Shown: positions 33,983 through 43,810 of the stretch, piece by piece
How the letters are laid out: each line of letters opens with the position of its first letter
Numbering within the stretch: the first letter of the stretch is position 1
Assembly: GCF_024189295.1 (NCBI RefSeq)
Contig: NZ_JAIZEN010000001.1
Coordinates: forward strand, 496,001-560,000
Reading direction: 5' to 3'
DNA: 64,000 nt
Origin: Halobacillus sp. A1
GTDB taxonomy: Bacteria; Bacillota; Bacilli; Bacillales; Halobacillaceae
Position numbers and translations under genes: made by a program
Notes under the pieces: generated by a model
Seen by the model: the letters and a program-made list of their open reading frames with translations, nothing else
The model's database searches: none
What the model was told of the DNA's origin: nothing

Positions 33983-35779
33983 ATGAAAGAATACCATCAA
34001 CAATGGGATTTGGATGCTATTTTTCCAGGGGGCAGCGATTCTGTTGAGCTGACAACCTATGTTGCAAATATAGAATTAAGAATATCCGAGCTTCATCAGC
34101 ACGTCCAAAATTTCGTTTTTCCGAAAATACCTGAACAAACAAAAGAGCTGAGAGAAGTAATTGACCACGCTCAGGAGGCAGCTAAAAGATTAAAGGAATT
34201 CAGTGCTTTCATCAGTTGTTTATCTGCTCAGGATGTGAAGGATAAGCAGGCACAAATGTGGGTTTCAAAACGTACAGAACTTAGCGCGAAATATAATAAC
34301 ATCCAAACAGAATTCGATCAAAAGCTTGTCCAAATAGATTCTTCTACTTGGAAGGCTTTAATGCTGGAATCCGAATTATCCGAACTTGCTTTCGTTCTTG
34401 ATGAACGTCGAGAAAAAGCCAAAGATAAGCTGGACTTAGAGCAGGAAACCCTCATCAATAATCTGGCTGTGGATGGATACCATGGCTGGGGCCAATTGTA
34501 CGATACTCTCGTTGGTAGAATGTCCTTACCTTATAAAGGTGAAAAACTCTCCGTGGGGCAGGCTGCTAATAAGTTGAGTGATTCGGACCGTACAATCAGA
34601 AAAGAAGTATTCAATAATTGGCAGCTGGCATGGCAGGAAGAATCGGATGTGTTCACGGAAACCTTGAACCATCTTGCGGGATTCCGTTTACAAACGTATA
34701 AACATCGAGGGTGGGACAACCCCTTAAAGGAACCGCTATCTTATAACCGTATGAGTGAAAAAACTTTAAAAGCGATGTGGGATACGATTACAAAGTATAA
34801 GTCGTATTATACAAAGTTCTTGAAGGAAAAAGCGGAATGGATAGGGATAGACAAGCTGAGCATCTATGATGTGGACGCGCCTATAGGAAACGTGGAGCGT
34901 AAAATGGAATACACAGAGGGCGCCAGGTTCATTGTTGAACAGTTTGAAAGGTTCAGTCCATTAATGGCATCGTTTGCTCGGAAGGCCTTTGAGAAAAGGT
35001 GGATTGAAGCAGAAGACCGGCCTGGGAAACGACCGGGAGGATTCTGCACGAGTTTTCCTCACAGCAAGGAAACAAGGATATTCATGACTTATTCAGGCAC
35101 ATTGTCAAATATAGCTACACTTGCACATGAGCTTGGACATGCCTATCACCAGCATGTTATGAATGACCTCCCCATTTATAACCAGAGCTATGCTATGAAT
35201 GTGGCGGAAACAGCGTCGACTTTTGCTGAAATGATTGTAGCTGATGCGGCAGTCAAGAGTGTTGCTGATCCTAAAGAAAAGCTTCTCCTTCTTGAAGATA
35301 AAATTCAGCGGAGTGTCGCATTTTTTATGAACATCCATTCCCGTTATTTGTTCGAAATTCGTTTTTATAATGAGCGGAAAGCGGGTAAAGTGTCTACAGA
35401 GAGGTTAAACGAGTTAATGGTCGAAGCCCAGGAAGAAGCCTATCAGGATTCTCTTTCTGAATACGATCCAACGTTTTGGGCCTCCAAGCTTCACTTCCAT
35501 ATAACAGGCGTACCATTTTACAATTTTCCATACACGTTCGGTTACTTGTTCAGTCTAGGAATCTATGCAAAAGCTGCTAAGGAAGGCCATGCTTTCGAAA
35601 AGAAATATATTGCTTTGTTACAGGATACAGGAGTTATGAATGTCGAGGATTTAGCTAAGAAACATTTGGGGGTAGACTTAGAGGATACTGAATTTTGGGA
35701 AGAAGCGTTGAAGCTCTGCACAGCAGATGTCGAAGAATTCATTGAACTGAGCAGTACTCTAAAACAAAGGAGTGAATAA
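33983..35779 (+). CDS. M3-family oligoendopeptidase (PepF-like)
   Basis: 598 residues from the ATG at 33983, placed after GGAAGGAG; the frame from 33935 has no ribosome site. The zinc metalloprotease core is TLAHELGHAYHQHVM (HExxH) with the third ligand in the AETASTFAEM block about 25 residues later. The N-terminal helical domain and overall length match PepF/M3 oligopeptidases that cut short peptides in the cytoplasm. The pterin dehydratase gene starts one base after its stop. Confidence 0.9.
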   Translation: MKEYHQQWDLDAIFPGGSDSVELTTYVANIELRISELHQHVQNFVFPKIPEQTKELREVIDHAQEAAKRLKEFSAFISCLSAQDVKDKQAQMWVSKRTELSAKYNNIQTEFDQKLVQIDSSTWKALMLESELSELAFVLDERREKAKDKLDLEQETLINNLAVDGYHGWGQLYDTLVGRMSLPYKGEKLSVGQAANKLSDSDRTIRKEVFNNWQLAWQEESDVFTETLNHLAGFRLQTYKHRGWDNPLKEPLSYNRMSEKTLKAMWDTITKYKSYYTKFLKEKAEWIGIDKLSIYDVDAPIGNVERKMEYTEGARFIVEQFERFSPLMASFARKAFEKRWIEAEDRPGKRPGGFCTSFPHSKETRIFMTYSGTLSNIATLAHELGHAYHQHVMNDLPIYNQSYAMNVAETASTFAEMIVADAAVKSVADPKEKLLLLEDKIQRSVAFFMNIHSRYLFEIRFYNERKAGKVSTERLNELMVEAQEEAYQDSLSEYDPTFWASKLHFHITGVPFYNFPYTFGYLFSLGIYAKAAKEGHAFEKKYIALLQDTGVMNVEDLAKKHLGVDLEDTEFWEEALKLCTADVEEFIELSSTLKQRSE

Positions 35780-35780
35780 T

Positions 35781-36080
35781 ATGGCCGAAAGAATACCTGA
35801 AGGAGAAAAGCAGGATAGAGTCGATCAGCTGGATAACTGGAAGCTTGAAGATGGGAAATTCATCGTAAAGCGATATCGGTTTCGTGAGTTCTTAAAGGGA
35901 ATAGAGTTCGTTGATCAAGTGGCTGCTTATTCAGAGGATATTCAACATCACCCCTTCATCAGCATTGACTATAAAATGGTAACGATGAAACTGACTTCCT
36001 GGAATGCTAAGGGACTTACTGATTTAGATCTAAGTTGTGCTGAAAAATACGATGAACTCTATAAGGCTATAACGGATTGA
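35781..36080 (+). CDS. 4a-hydroxytetrahydrobiopterin (pterin-4a-carbinolamine) dehydratase
   Basis: 99 residues, the usual length. The family fingerprint is VAAYSEDIQHHPFISIDYKMVTMKLTSW with the paired histidines and proline of the active site. It dehydrates the carbinolamine formed by aromatic amino acid hydroxylases, or acts in molybdopterin-related metabolism. The ATG follows AAAGGAGTG and immediately follows the peptidase gene. No aromatic hydroxylase is encoded in the window, so its partner is unknown. Confidence 0.88.
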   Translation: MAERIPEGEKQDRVDQLDNWKLEDGKFIVKRYRFREFLKGIEFVDQVAAYSEDIQHHPFISIDYKMVTMKLTSWNAKGLTDLDLSCAEKYDELYKAITD

Positions 36081-36180
36081 ACACTTTTAAAAATTCCCAT
36101 GAGATACTGAGGGGAAATTTGAAAGAGCAGCTTAATTACTACTATTCAAGGAAGAATGTTAGTGCCATAAATAATAAATA

Positions 36181-36237
36181 GCAAACAACAACGCTTGGTT
36201 ATTAATATCCAAGCGTTGTTGTTTGCTGGTTTTCTGT
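36181..36237 (+). terminator. Strong terminator of the peptidase-dehydratase operon
   Basis: 18-bp perfect stem GCAAACAACAACGCTTGG/CCAAGCGTTGTTGTTTGC with a 10-nt loop, then a T-rich tail (GGTTTTC). Repeat element 3 starts at its edge. Confidence 0.88.
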
Positions 36238-36239
36238 CT

Positions 36240-37060
36240 TGTTCCACTAAAGCTCCCTATAGTGGAAGACTCAGTTTCGAGATATTTGGACTGTTTCCGT
36301 TATGTTTAATAGAGGTAAGAGCTCCGGGAAATCACTCCCTTTCCGTGGGAGCGCGGTGAGCCTCCTCGAGCTTCGCTCTCCGGGGTCTCACCAAGCACTC
36401 TCTTCCCACAGGAGTCTCGTAATTTCCCGGAGTTCTTTGCCATAATTAGATGGTATGGAAACACCGATTTCGGATGCTGCGCTACAGCTATGATAAAAAC
36501 TTGATATTGAGCGGTTTATCCCTATAAACAACCGCTCACCAAAAAACGAACATGGATAAAGAAGACGCACCTTCTTGCAAAAAGGGTTCATTATTGGATA
36601 GTTAGTTTTTCTAATACAACCGGTTTTGAATGAATCTGCAAACGTTGGTACAAGAGAGTTTCTGCTTCTCATTTCTTAGTTCCGTCCCGTAATGTAAGTT
36701 AGGGGTTTTAGGAATGTGCGAGGCTCCTACCTTTGGAACCGGAAGCACTTCGTTCAGCGGCGTATGGACTGGACTGAGTTGGCGAAGATAAAAATAATTC
36801 AAAGAACGGTATAAGAGGGTTCGTTCATCTCTTATCGATTGGTGTGGTTGGGAAGCTGCGAGACTCCCGTGGGAGAAGGATGTAGGCGAGATCCCACAGG
36901 GCTGCAAGCCCGAGGAAGCTCGCCACTTCCCCCACAGGAAAGCGAGTAGCTTTCCAACCACACCAGACTCTCATTACAGCCACGAACCCAAATTATCTCG
37001 AAACCAAGTCTTCCACTATCCTGCCATATACTTTAAGAACAACCCTTCACAAACTCTACA
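36240..37060 (-). repeat. Composite palindromic repeat element, copy 3 (reverse orientation)
   Basis: About 820 bp. Sub-ends TAGTGGAAGACTCAGTTTCG (36260-36289) and its inverted partner (36995-37018). Hairpins at 36293-36462 (arms AAGAGCTCCGGGAAAT) and 36817-36989 (arms GGTGTGGTTGGGAAGCT). The middle (36461-36800) contains sub-element B (36703-36790) and matches 49960-50405 in inverted order. Reading this copy backwards gives the same order of parts as copy 4. Between genes, no coding content; the in-repeat ORFs are by-products of the sequence. Confidence 0.8.
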
Positions 37061-37146
37061 TTTAATTTAATATAAAATTCCAGTTACCTTGTTTGTCTAT
37101 TAGACCAACAGACGCTTCGTTGCATCGGTGGCTTTGTCTGTGAAAT

Positions 37147-38088
37147 TTACTTCCCGAAAGAATGGGAGAGACGTTGGACGTGGTAAGGCTTAAACAGAGC
37201 AGAATTTTCATTAGGAAGAGCTAAGCATTCAATATGTTCTTCCGTGAATGGATGAGTGAATGTCAGGCGTGCTGCGTGAAGGGCCTGTTTATATTGGGGA
37301 TCGCTTTTCCCACCATATAATACGTCTCCTAATAATGGATAACCCATATGACTTAAATGTACTCTGATTTGGTGCGTTCTTCCTGTGCTAAGGTCAAGCT
37401 TAAGGAGAGAAGCTTTGAATTCAGAACTATAATCGATCCTCTCATAGTGAGTCATTGCGTCTTGTCCATTTTTTGAAACTCTTCGTCTGACCGGGTGATG
37501 CCGATCTTTCCCGATCGGCTGATTGATTTCTCCTTTAGCCGGTTTTACTTTCCCGTGAGCCCAGGCAATATATGTTCGTTTAATTTTTCTTTCCTTCAAT
37601 TGCTGGCCGAGGCGTGCAATAGCCAGATCGTGCTTAGCGAATAGGATCGCCCCGGAAGTGTCCCGGTCCAGGCGGTGAACATATTTGGGAGATGCTTCAA
37701 TCCCATGACTTTGAAAATAAAAGGCAACACCGTTGATGAGCGTATTCGCTTGCTCATGCTGGTTCGGGTGGGTATCCATCCCGACCGGCTTGTTAACGAC
37801 TAACAGGTGGTCGTCCTCATAAATCACGTCTATTTCCATATAGGTAGGAGTGACTTCAAGATCCTGGGGTTCGAACAATCTAATCCGCAGGGCGTCTCCA
37901 GTTTTTACAGTGGTTTGCTTCCAATGTTTCGATTCGTTATTTAAAGTGACGGATCGTTCTGTACGAAATTTGTGCAGCAATTTTCTAGGGACGAGCCATT
38001 CTTTCTTCATAATCCGTTCAATCGTGAATCCATCCCACTTTCGAGGTACAATGACTTCGAGCCATTCTCCTTGTCTTTTCGTTTTCAT
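37147..38088 (-). CDS. RluA-family pseudouridine synthase
   Basis: 313 residues. The catalytic motif VHRLDRDTSGAILFAK (near residues 137-152) with the reactive aspartate is intact, preceded by LLVVNKPVGMDTHP and followed by LSTGRTHQIRVHL. The family isomerises uridine in rRNA or tRNA. The N-terminal 80 residues replace the S4 domain seen in some members with a divergent segment. Start ATG, spacing to the response-regulator gene is 15 bp, so possibly co-transcribed with it. Exact target unknown. Confidence 0.9.
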   Translation of the reverse strand: MKTKRQGEWLEVIVPRKWDGFTIERIMKKEWLVPRKLLHKFRTERSVTLNNESKHWKQTTVKTGDALRIRLFEPQDLEVTPTYMEIDVIYEDDHLLVVNKPVGMDTHPNQHEQANTLINGVAFYFQSHGIEASPKYVHRLDRDTSGAILFAKHDLAIARLGQQLKERKIKRTYIAWAHGKVKPAKGEINQPIGKDRHHPVRRRVSKNGQDAMTHYERIDYSSEFKASLLKLDLSTGRTHQIRVHLSHMGYPLLGDVLYGGKSDPQYKQALHAARLTFTHPFTEEHIECLALPNENSALFKPYHVQRLSHSFGK

Positions 38089-38103
38089 AAAACTTCCCTT
38101 CCC

Positions 38104-38730
38104 TTACAGCCAATGCTTTTCATAAGCCATTCGTGCAAGCTCTACTCGATTTTTTATGTGCAGTTTACGAAGTACACTTTTCAAATGGTTTTTTACCGTG
38201 TTCTCCGTTATAAATAGCTGTTCTGAAATTTCCTTGTTTGTTGCTCCCGAAGCGGCCAGTTTCATCACTTCGGATTCACGAGCGGACAGTGGTGGTTTGC
38301 TTGTCTGTTTTTGGGTGAGCTTGGATAAGGTATGCTCTATTAATTCTTCGGAAAATTCCCCGTCTTTTATAACAGCATCAATGTAGCTGTTCCAATCGGA
38401 AGGACGTACACTTTTTAATAAATAGCCCTGTGCGCCCTCTTTTAAAGCAGCGAAAAGGTGAGTGCTTTCTTCAGATACAGTCAAAATGATGATCTTCACT
38501 TCAGGGGAGTGTTTTTTTATATGTCTGGTAGCTTCAAGGCCGTTTATGCCCGGCATATGGATATCCATTAAAATAACATCCGGGTGGAGCTGAGCCGTCA
38601 AGTCTATTGCTTGCTGGCCATTGGCTGCCTCTCCGACAATTACATAATGATCGAAGGGGGAGAGGAGAGAGCGAATCGCTTCTCTCGCATCTTCGTGGTC
38701 ATCGGCAACTAGGATTTTATAGGGATTCAA
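38104..38730 (-). CDS. NarL/LuxR-family response regulator
   Basis: 208 residues. Receiver domain with acidic pocket in VADDHED, phosphoacceptor aspartate in DVILMDIHMPG (near residue 55), and the lysine in the LLKSV segment. C-terminal LuxR-type HTH: LSARESEVMKLAASGATNKEISEQL onward. Overlaps the upstream kinase gene by four bases (ATGA-type), so it is the partner of that kinase. Target genes are not indicated. Confidence 0.92.
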   Translation of the reverse strand: MNPYKILVADDHEDAREAIRSLLSPFDHYVIVGEAANGQQAIDLTAQLHPDVILMDIHMPGINGLEATRHIKKHSPEVKIIILTVSEESTHLFAALKEGAQGYLLKSVRPSDWNSYIDAVIKDGEFSEELIEHTLSKLTQKQTSKPPLSARESEVMKLAASGATNKEISEQLFITENTVKNHLKSVLRKLHIKNRVELARMAYEKHWL

Positions 38731-39527
38731 CTCGCGTTCTCTCCTTTCTCCAATCTTAGTACCGTCTGATTTCTTTCTCTGACTAGGCAGAGCTTCCAGT
38801 TAATCGACTTTGCGCGGTCTTTCATCATTTCCAGTCCATAATGGGGTTGGGCGTCTTCTGCTATTAGGTCTGTTCCATCATCTATGAGTTCTATTTTATT
38901 TGGGGTGCCTATAATTGTAACGTTGGAGACTTGATCACCGTGTTTAAGGACATTGATCAACCCCTCACGGATAATCCAGAAAAAATGAACTTTTTCGTCC
39001 ATAGTGTAGTTTTGGTTCTGAAAAGGCCAATTCATATGGAATTTTATGTCGGGACGTTGTCTGCGCATGGGATCAAGCAAGTCATGTAAAGCAATATTCC
39101 AATCTTGAAGGTCTGGCGTTCTTAAGTGTTTGATCGAGTGACGGACATTAGACTGTATTTTATCAATAGTTGATTCAATTTCAACTATCTTTTTTTGATC
39201 AGAGTGGTGAAGCTGCTGGATTTTGACAGACAGGAGAAAGAGTGACTGAGATATGGAATCATGCAGCTCTCTTGAAATCTCCTGACGCTCGTTAATAATC
39301 GCCTGTTTCATTTTCTCTTGTTCAAGCTCTCGTTGATTTTTCTCTAGTATTTGAAAAAGTTTGGAATTTATAAGAATGGAGAAGGCTAATACGAATAAGG
39401 GAGTAAGCCAATTTCCAAGTTCCATGGATATGATGGATAGCAGCCATTCATGACGAATGTATTCCCAAAGTCCGATAGCAAGGGCCGGTACGACAACAAT
39501 CAGCCATTTAATTTGTTGATATGTCAT
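38727..39527 (-). CDS. Two-helix sensor histidine kinase (NarX/DegS-type, HisKA_3)
   Basis: 266 residues with two N-terminal membrane helices and a short extracytoplasmic link, then a HisKA_3 dimerisation helix (ERQEISRELHDSISQSLFLL with the phosphoacceptor histidine) and a compact HATPase domain (FWIIREGLINVLKHG, LIDDGTDL, HYGLEMMKDRAKSI). The missing large sensor domain suggests sensing within the membrane, as in intramembrane-sensing kinases. Start ATG near GGGAGTGAAC. Operon with the response regulator. Confidence 0.9.
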   Translation of the reverse strand: MTYQQIKWLIVVVPALAIGLWEYIRHEWLLSIISMELGNWLTPLFVLAFSILINSKLFQILEKNQRELEQEKMKQAIINERQEISRELHDSISQSLFLLSVKIQQLHHSDQKKIVEIESTIDKIQSNVRHSIKHLRTPDLQDWNIALHDLLDPMRRQRPDIKFHMNWPFQNQNYTMDEKVHFFWIIREGLINVLKHGDQVSNVTIIGTPNKIELIDDGTDLIAEDAQPHYGLEMMKDRAKSINWKLCLVRERNQTVLRLEKGENAS

Positions 39528-39736
39528 AGTTCACTCCCTCTTCTCGCCTGATAGGTCACTCATATTGTACTAGTAATTAGTCTTTATAAAAAGATTGTTA
39601 TATACTTTTATCATGGAATTGAAAGCAGATGTGTTTAAATTATGACAAAGTAGTGTACATTAGGTATTAATATGTTTTGAAGTATGGTACAATAGAACGG
39701 TTGAATAATTTGCAATTTGAAAGAGGTGTGTGCTTC

Positions 39737-41578
39737 ATGCAACACAGAAATGATATTCGAAATATCGCAATCATCGCACACGTTGACCACGGAAAAACTA
39801 CGTTAGTGGACCAAATGCTTCACTACTCAGGAACTTTCCGTGATAACGAACATGTGGATGAACGAGCAATGGACTCTAATGATTTGGAAAAAGAACGCGG
39901 AATTACGATTTTGGCTAAAAATACCGCGATCAATTATAACGACGCACGTATTAACATTCTGGATACACCTGGTCACGCTGATTTTGGCGGCGAAGTGGAA
40001 CGTATCCTTAAGATGGTTGATGGCGTATTATTAGTGGTAGATGCCTATGAAGGATGTATGCCACAGACTCGTTTTGTTTTGAAAAAAGCTCTTGAACAGA
40101 AACTGACTCCAGTGGTCGTTCTAAATAAGATTGATCGCCCGAATGCTCGTCCACAAGAAGTAGTAGACGAGGTTCTGGATCTATTTATTGAATTAGGTGC
40201 AGATGATGAACAGCTTGATTTCCCAGTTGTTTATGCCTCTGCTTTAAATGGAACTTCAGGTGATGAGCCAGAAGATCAGAACGAAACAATGGATCCTATC
40301 TTTAAGCTGATCATGAACAATATCCCGGCTCCTTTAGATACGAAAGAAGAGTCTCTTCAATTCCAAGTAACATTACTTGATTATAATGATTACCTTGGAC
40401 GTATCGGCGTCGGACGTGTGTTCCGTGGGAGCATAAAAGTAGGCCAGCAGGTTTCTCTTATGAAAAAAGATGGTTCTGTGAAGAATTTCCGTATTTCTAA
40501 ATTGTTTGGTTTCATCGGCCTTAAGCGGATTGAAATCGAAGAAGCTCAAGCGGGAGATATCATTGCTCTTGCTGGTTTAGAAGATATCAACGTCGGCGAA
40601 ACAGTTTGCCCGACAGATAATCAAGAAGCGATGGAAATTCCACGTATCGACGAACCAACTCTTCAAATGACGTTCTTAGTGAACAACAGTCCTTTCGCTG
40701 GTCGCGAAGGTAAGTATGTTACTTCCCGTCAAATTGAAGAACGCTTGTTGACCCAATTAGAAACGGACGTAAGTTTACGTGTAGAACCTACGGATTCACC
40801 AGATGCCTTTACGGTATCAGGGCGTGGGGAGCTTCACTTGTCCATCCTTGTAGAAAATATGCGTCGTGAAGGATTTGAGCTTCAGCTTTCCAAGCCGAAA
40901 GTTATCCTCAAAGAAATCGACGGTGTCACTTGCGAGCCAGTAGAGCGTGTTCAAATTGACACACCAGAAGATTACCAGGGTGCTGTCATGGAATCCATCG
41001 GAATTCGTAAGGGTGAAATGCAGGACATGGTGAACGATGGTAACGGTCAAGTACGCCTTGAATTCCTCGTACCATCTCGTGGTCTGATAGGCTATTCTAC
41101 TGAGTTCATGACTCAGACGCGTGGGTATGGAATCCTTAACCATACGTTTGATGGATATGCTCCATTAGCTCAAGGTCAAGTAGGCGGGCGTCGTCAAGGA
41201 GTTCTTGTTTCTCTAGATAAAGGGAAAGCGTCCACTTATGGTATTATGAACCTTGAAGATAGAGGTATTATCTTTGTTGAACCTGGTACTGAAGTTTATG
41301 AGGGAATGATCGTAGGCGAGCATAATCGTGATAACGATCTTACTGTAAACATTACGAAAGAGAAGCACTTGACGAACGTGCGCTCTGCTAACAAAGACAC
41401 TACAAGCTCCATCAAGAAAACTCGTAAGCTTACTCTTGAAGAGGCCATCGAGTATTTAGATGATGATGAGTATTGCGAAGTAACACCGGAAGCAGTCAGA
41501 CTTCGTAAGAAATACCTTAATAAAAACGAGCGTGAGAAAGCTGCGAAGAAGAAAAAACTTCAAAACGCTGAGCTTTAA
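39737..41578 (+). CDS. typA: Ribosome-associated GTPase TypA/BipA
   Basis: 613 residues from the ATG at 39737 after GAAAGAGGTG; the longer frame from 39677 has no site. Translational GTPase: G1 AHVDHGKTT, G2 around RGITI, G3 DTPGHADF, G4 NKID, G5 SA. Later domains (EF-G-like III and V, and the BipA C-terminal domain with GRGELHLSILVENMRREG and VPSRGLIGYSTEFMTQTRGYGI) are complete. TypA binds the ribosome under stress and helps its assembly. Confidence 0.97.
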   Translation: MQHRNDIRNIAIIAHVDHGKTTLVDQMLHYSGTFRDNEHVDERAMDSNDLEKERGITILAKNTAINYNDARINILDTPGHADFGGEVERILKMVDGVLLVVDAYEGCMPQTRFVLKKALEQKLTPVVVLNKIDRPNARPQEVVDEVLDLFIELGADDEQLDFPVVYASALNGTSGDEPEDQNETMDPIFKLIMNNIPAPLDTKEESLQFQVTLLDYNDYLGRIGVGRVFRGSIKVGQQVSLMKKDGSVKNFRISKLFGFIGLKRIEIEEAQAGDIIALAGLEDINVGETVCPTDNQEAMEIPRIDEPTLQMTFLVNNSPFAGREGKYVTSRQIEERLLTQLETDVSLRVEPTDSPDAFTVSGRGELHLSILVENMRREGFELQLSKPKVILKEIDGVTCEPVERVQIDTPEDYQGAVMESIGIRKGEMQDMVNDGNGQVRLEFLVPSRGLIGYSTEFMTQTRGYGILNHTFDGYAPLAQGQVGGRRQGVLVSLDKGKASTYGIMNLEDRGIIFVEPGTEVYEGMIVGEHNRDNDLTVNITKEKHLTNVRSANKDTTSSIKKTRKLTLEEAIEYLDDDEYCEVTPEAVRLRKKYLNKNEREKAAKKKKLQNAEL

Positions 41579-41594
41579 ATGCTAAAAATGAGAA

Positions 41595-41629
41595 GCGAGT
41601 CTCTCTTTTGAGAGGCTCGTTTTTATTTT
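41595..41629 (+). terminator. Terminator of typA
   Basis: CGAG/CTCTC pair with GAGAG/CTCG over a 4-nt loop, followed by TTTTTATTTT. Confidence 0.92.
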
Positions 41630-41660
41630 GATGAACAGTTAGAAAATGAGCAATTAGCAA

Positions 41661-41692
41661 AGAAACCTGACCGCATCACCGGTCAGGTTTCT
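41661..41692 (-). terminator. Terminator of the FixH-like lipoprotein gene
   Basis: AGAAACCTGACC pairs with GGTCAGGTTTCT, just past the minus-strand gene end. Confidence 0.85.
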
Positions 41693-42460
41693 TCATTCTT
41701 TTACTTCAATGGATTCTTCCTTATGTCCATGAATTTCTTCTTCAGGTTTCTCATAATGAACATTAACTACATATTCTCCTTCAGAAGGAAACTCATAATC
41801 CGCTGTATATTCGCCGGCTTCGTCTTCTTCAGCTTCGACGAATTCATGCTTTTCTAATTGATCCGATCTGATTTCAAAAGTGACTTCACCTTTTTCGAAA
41901 GGGGAGTCATTTTGCTGGATGTGAGTCATTAACTCAGAAGATTCTTCTGCAGTAAAATTTTCTGCTGTCATCAAGTGGACGGTAAATTCACCAGATCCAT
42001 GATCATGTTCAGTGTCTTCTGAATGGCTGTGTTCGCCGTCAGATTCTCCTTCTGAAGCCTCACCGACTTGTACTTCCACCTGTGGCATCGTATGGACGTC
42101 TCTTGCTTGAGTATGGGCAATGACCTGATATGTACCAGAAGTATCAAAGGTGTAGGCAGTTTCATATTGACCTTCGTCTACACGTTCAGCTTCAATAGTC
42201 TCAGACTCATCTTCGCCTTCTTCATCACTCCAAATTTCAAACTCTACATAATCAGCATCGTTTACAGGTTCACCATTACTAGTAACGATCGCTTGAATCG
42301 AAGCCTGCTCATTAACCGAAAGAGGTTCTTCCTCGAAGTTAACTTCTACTTCAGGTTGGAACATTTCTTCTTCATTTGATGAATTCTCTTCTTCAGACGA
42401 ACCACATGCCGCCAAAAACGTTAGAAAAAACAATAGGGATAATAACGATATTTTTTTCAT
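41693..42460 (-). CDS. Lipoprotein with two FixH/YtkA-like domains and a His-rich linker
   Basis: 255 residues. Lipobox at LAACGSS (Cys19), acidic linker, then two similar domains (about residues 33-130 and 155-250), each ending in a beta strand pattern YETAYTFDTSGTYQVIAHTQ or YTADYEFPSEGEYVVNVHYE. These match the YtkA/FixH-like fold, which includes copper-delivery-associated proteins. A linker (GEHSHSEDTEHDHGSGE) and a short C-terminal histidine pair could bind metal. The ATG follows AAAAGGAGTC. Role unknown. Confidence 0.8.
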   Translation of the reverse strand: MKKISLLSLLFFLTFLAACGSSEEENSSNEEEMFQPEVEVNFEEEPLSVNEQASIQAIVTSNGEPVNDADYVEFEIWSDEEGEDESETIEAERVDEGQYETAYTFDTSGTYQVIAHTQARDVHTMPQVEVQVGEASEGESDGEHSHSEDTEHDHGSGEFTVHLMTAENFTAEESSELMTHIQQNDSPFEKGEVTFEIRSDQLEKHEFVEAEEDEAGEYTADYEFPSEGEYVVNVHYEKPEEEIHGHKEESIEVKE

Positions 42461-42628
42461 AATAAGACTCCTTTTAAGGTCACTAACACTAGATTAGCAT
42501 GAGTAGACATAAAAATCATATGACTCAAACGGGCTATTTAAAGGAAAGCTCGGTTACACGAAACTGCGGACAGCAGCGAACTTGCTTTAGTGTGCCCATC
42601 CGAGTCTAGTAGAACAAAACTATACAAT

Positions 42629-42654
42629 AAAAAAAGCCGACCATAAAGGTCAGC
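42629..42654 (-). terminator. Terminator of bshB2
   Basis: On the minus strand GCTGACC pairs with GGTCGGC (G-T pair) and is followed by seven T; overlaps the last codons of bshB2. Confidence 0.85.
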
Positions 42655-43327
42655 TGTCTTCCCAAGTATATGTGTAAAAGTGCTCCGATGTAACCCACTT
42701 CAATGCTTCAGGATCGTTCTTTTCGATCCCTTCATCCAGCATGTCAAGCATGCGGGCTGTTTGAGAGATGTGAGCGCGCATCGTATTCAGCTTTTCTTGC
42801 TGAACATGTCTGATGTCATTAATAACATTAGGCTTACCTAGTTCCTCTTCGGTATTATTGGCAAACGCTAAAGCGTGCAATTTCGGGCGGAAGGCAGGGT
42901 CCATTTCCCCTAAAGCACTGACAACGGCACGTGCAGTCGCTTCATGATCGGGGTGGACGGCGTAACCAGGATAAAAGCTTATGACAAGGGAAGGCTTAAG
43001 TTCATTGACTAAATCAGTCACGAGCTGTTTCATACGGTTGTCATCTTCGAATTCCAGTGTTTTATCACGCAGCCCCATCATGCGTAAATCTGTCAGCCCC
43101 ATCTCCCCGGCCGCTTTCACAAGTTCTTTTTTCCGGATAGTTGGAAGGCTTTCTCTAGTCGCAAATGTAGGCATACCCAGATTACGGCCCATCTCCCCAA
43201 GGGTAAGGCAGGCATAAGTAACGGGAGTTCCTTGTTTTATATATGAAGTAATGGTCCCAGATACTCCGAACGCTTCATCGTCCGGGTGTGGGAATATAAC
43301 AAGTACGTGCTGTTCTTTTTCAATCAT
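42650..43327 (-). CDS. bshB2: Bacillithiol biosynthesis deacetylase BshB2 (YojG-like)
   Basis: 225 residues. LmbE/PIG-L-type zinc deacetylase: PHPDDEAFG near the N-terminus, GYAVHPDHEATARAV with a further zinc ligand. In bacillithiol synthesis it removes acetyl from N-acetylglucosaminyl-malate; B. subtilis has two such enzymes, BshB1 and BshB2. FYPGYAVHPDH, LRDKTLEFEDD and the length fit BshB2. The ATG follows AAGGAGTG. Monocistronic. Confidence 0.88.
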   Translation of the reverse strand: MIEKEQHVLVIFPHPDDEAFGVSGTITSYIKQGTPVTYACLTLGEMGRNLGMPTFATRESLPTIRKKELVKAAGEMGLTDLRMMGLRDKTLEFEDDNRMKQLVTDLVNELKPSLVISFYPGYAVHPDHEATARAVVSALGEMDPAFRPKLHALAFANNTEEELGKPNVINDIRHVQQEKLNTMRAHISQTARMLDMLDEGIEKNDPEALKWVTSEHFYTYTWEDS

Positions 43328-43810
43328 TAAAAGTCACTCCTTGACCTTGGTTCTTTCTTCATTATCACGTAAAAAATATATTTTTTAAAGCTATTTGATT
43401 TGAGAGCTCAGGTTATGGAGCCCTTTCTTTCTCCAAGTAAGATCAATCTCCAGATTTTAATTTTTCGACAGAGGCAGGATTTTTAAAAAATGTAGAATTA
43501 TTTCTTTATATACTAAAAGTCCCTTTATATTTATTGCTTAATTCCAATTAAGCTATCTCTTTTCTTTATAGCGGTTATCCTATTCGATTTGAAAATCATT
43601 CTTGGGGAGTTACGACTACGATGCGAGTAAGAATTCCAGTGAATTGAAATAAAATTATTTACTTTTTTACCATAATAAGAACCTTTATCTTCATAGTACT
43701 TTTCATTGGATATCCGAAAATAACCTCACACAAACTCTTTTATAACGTTTATTAATATAGTTTTACAGGAACATAAGGACAAGAAGCAAAAAGACGAGAG
43801 GAGCTTGATG
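43328..43810. other. AT-rich intergenic region upstream of nadE
   Basis: About 480 bp without a coding frame. It must hold promoters of bshB2 (leftward) and nadE (rightward). No riboswitch, T-box or repeat element recognised. Confidence 0.5.

Noticed and set aside
36611-36961. 116-codon minus-strand ORF
   Set aside because: Lies in repeat copy 3; the translation is made of repeat hairpin arms.
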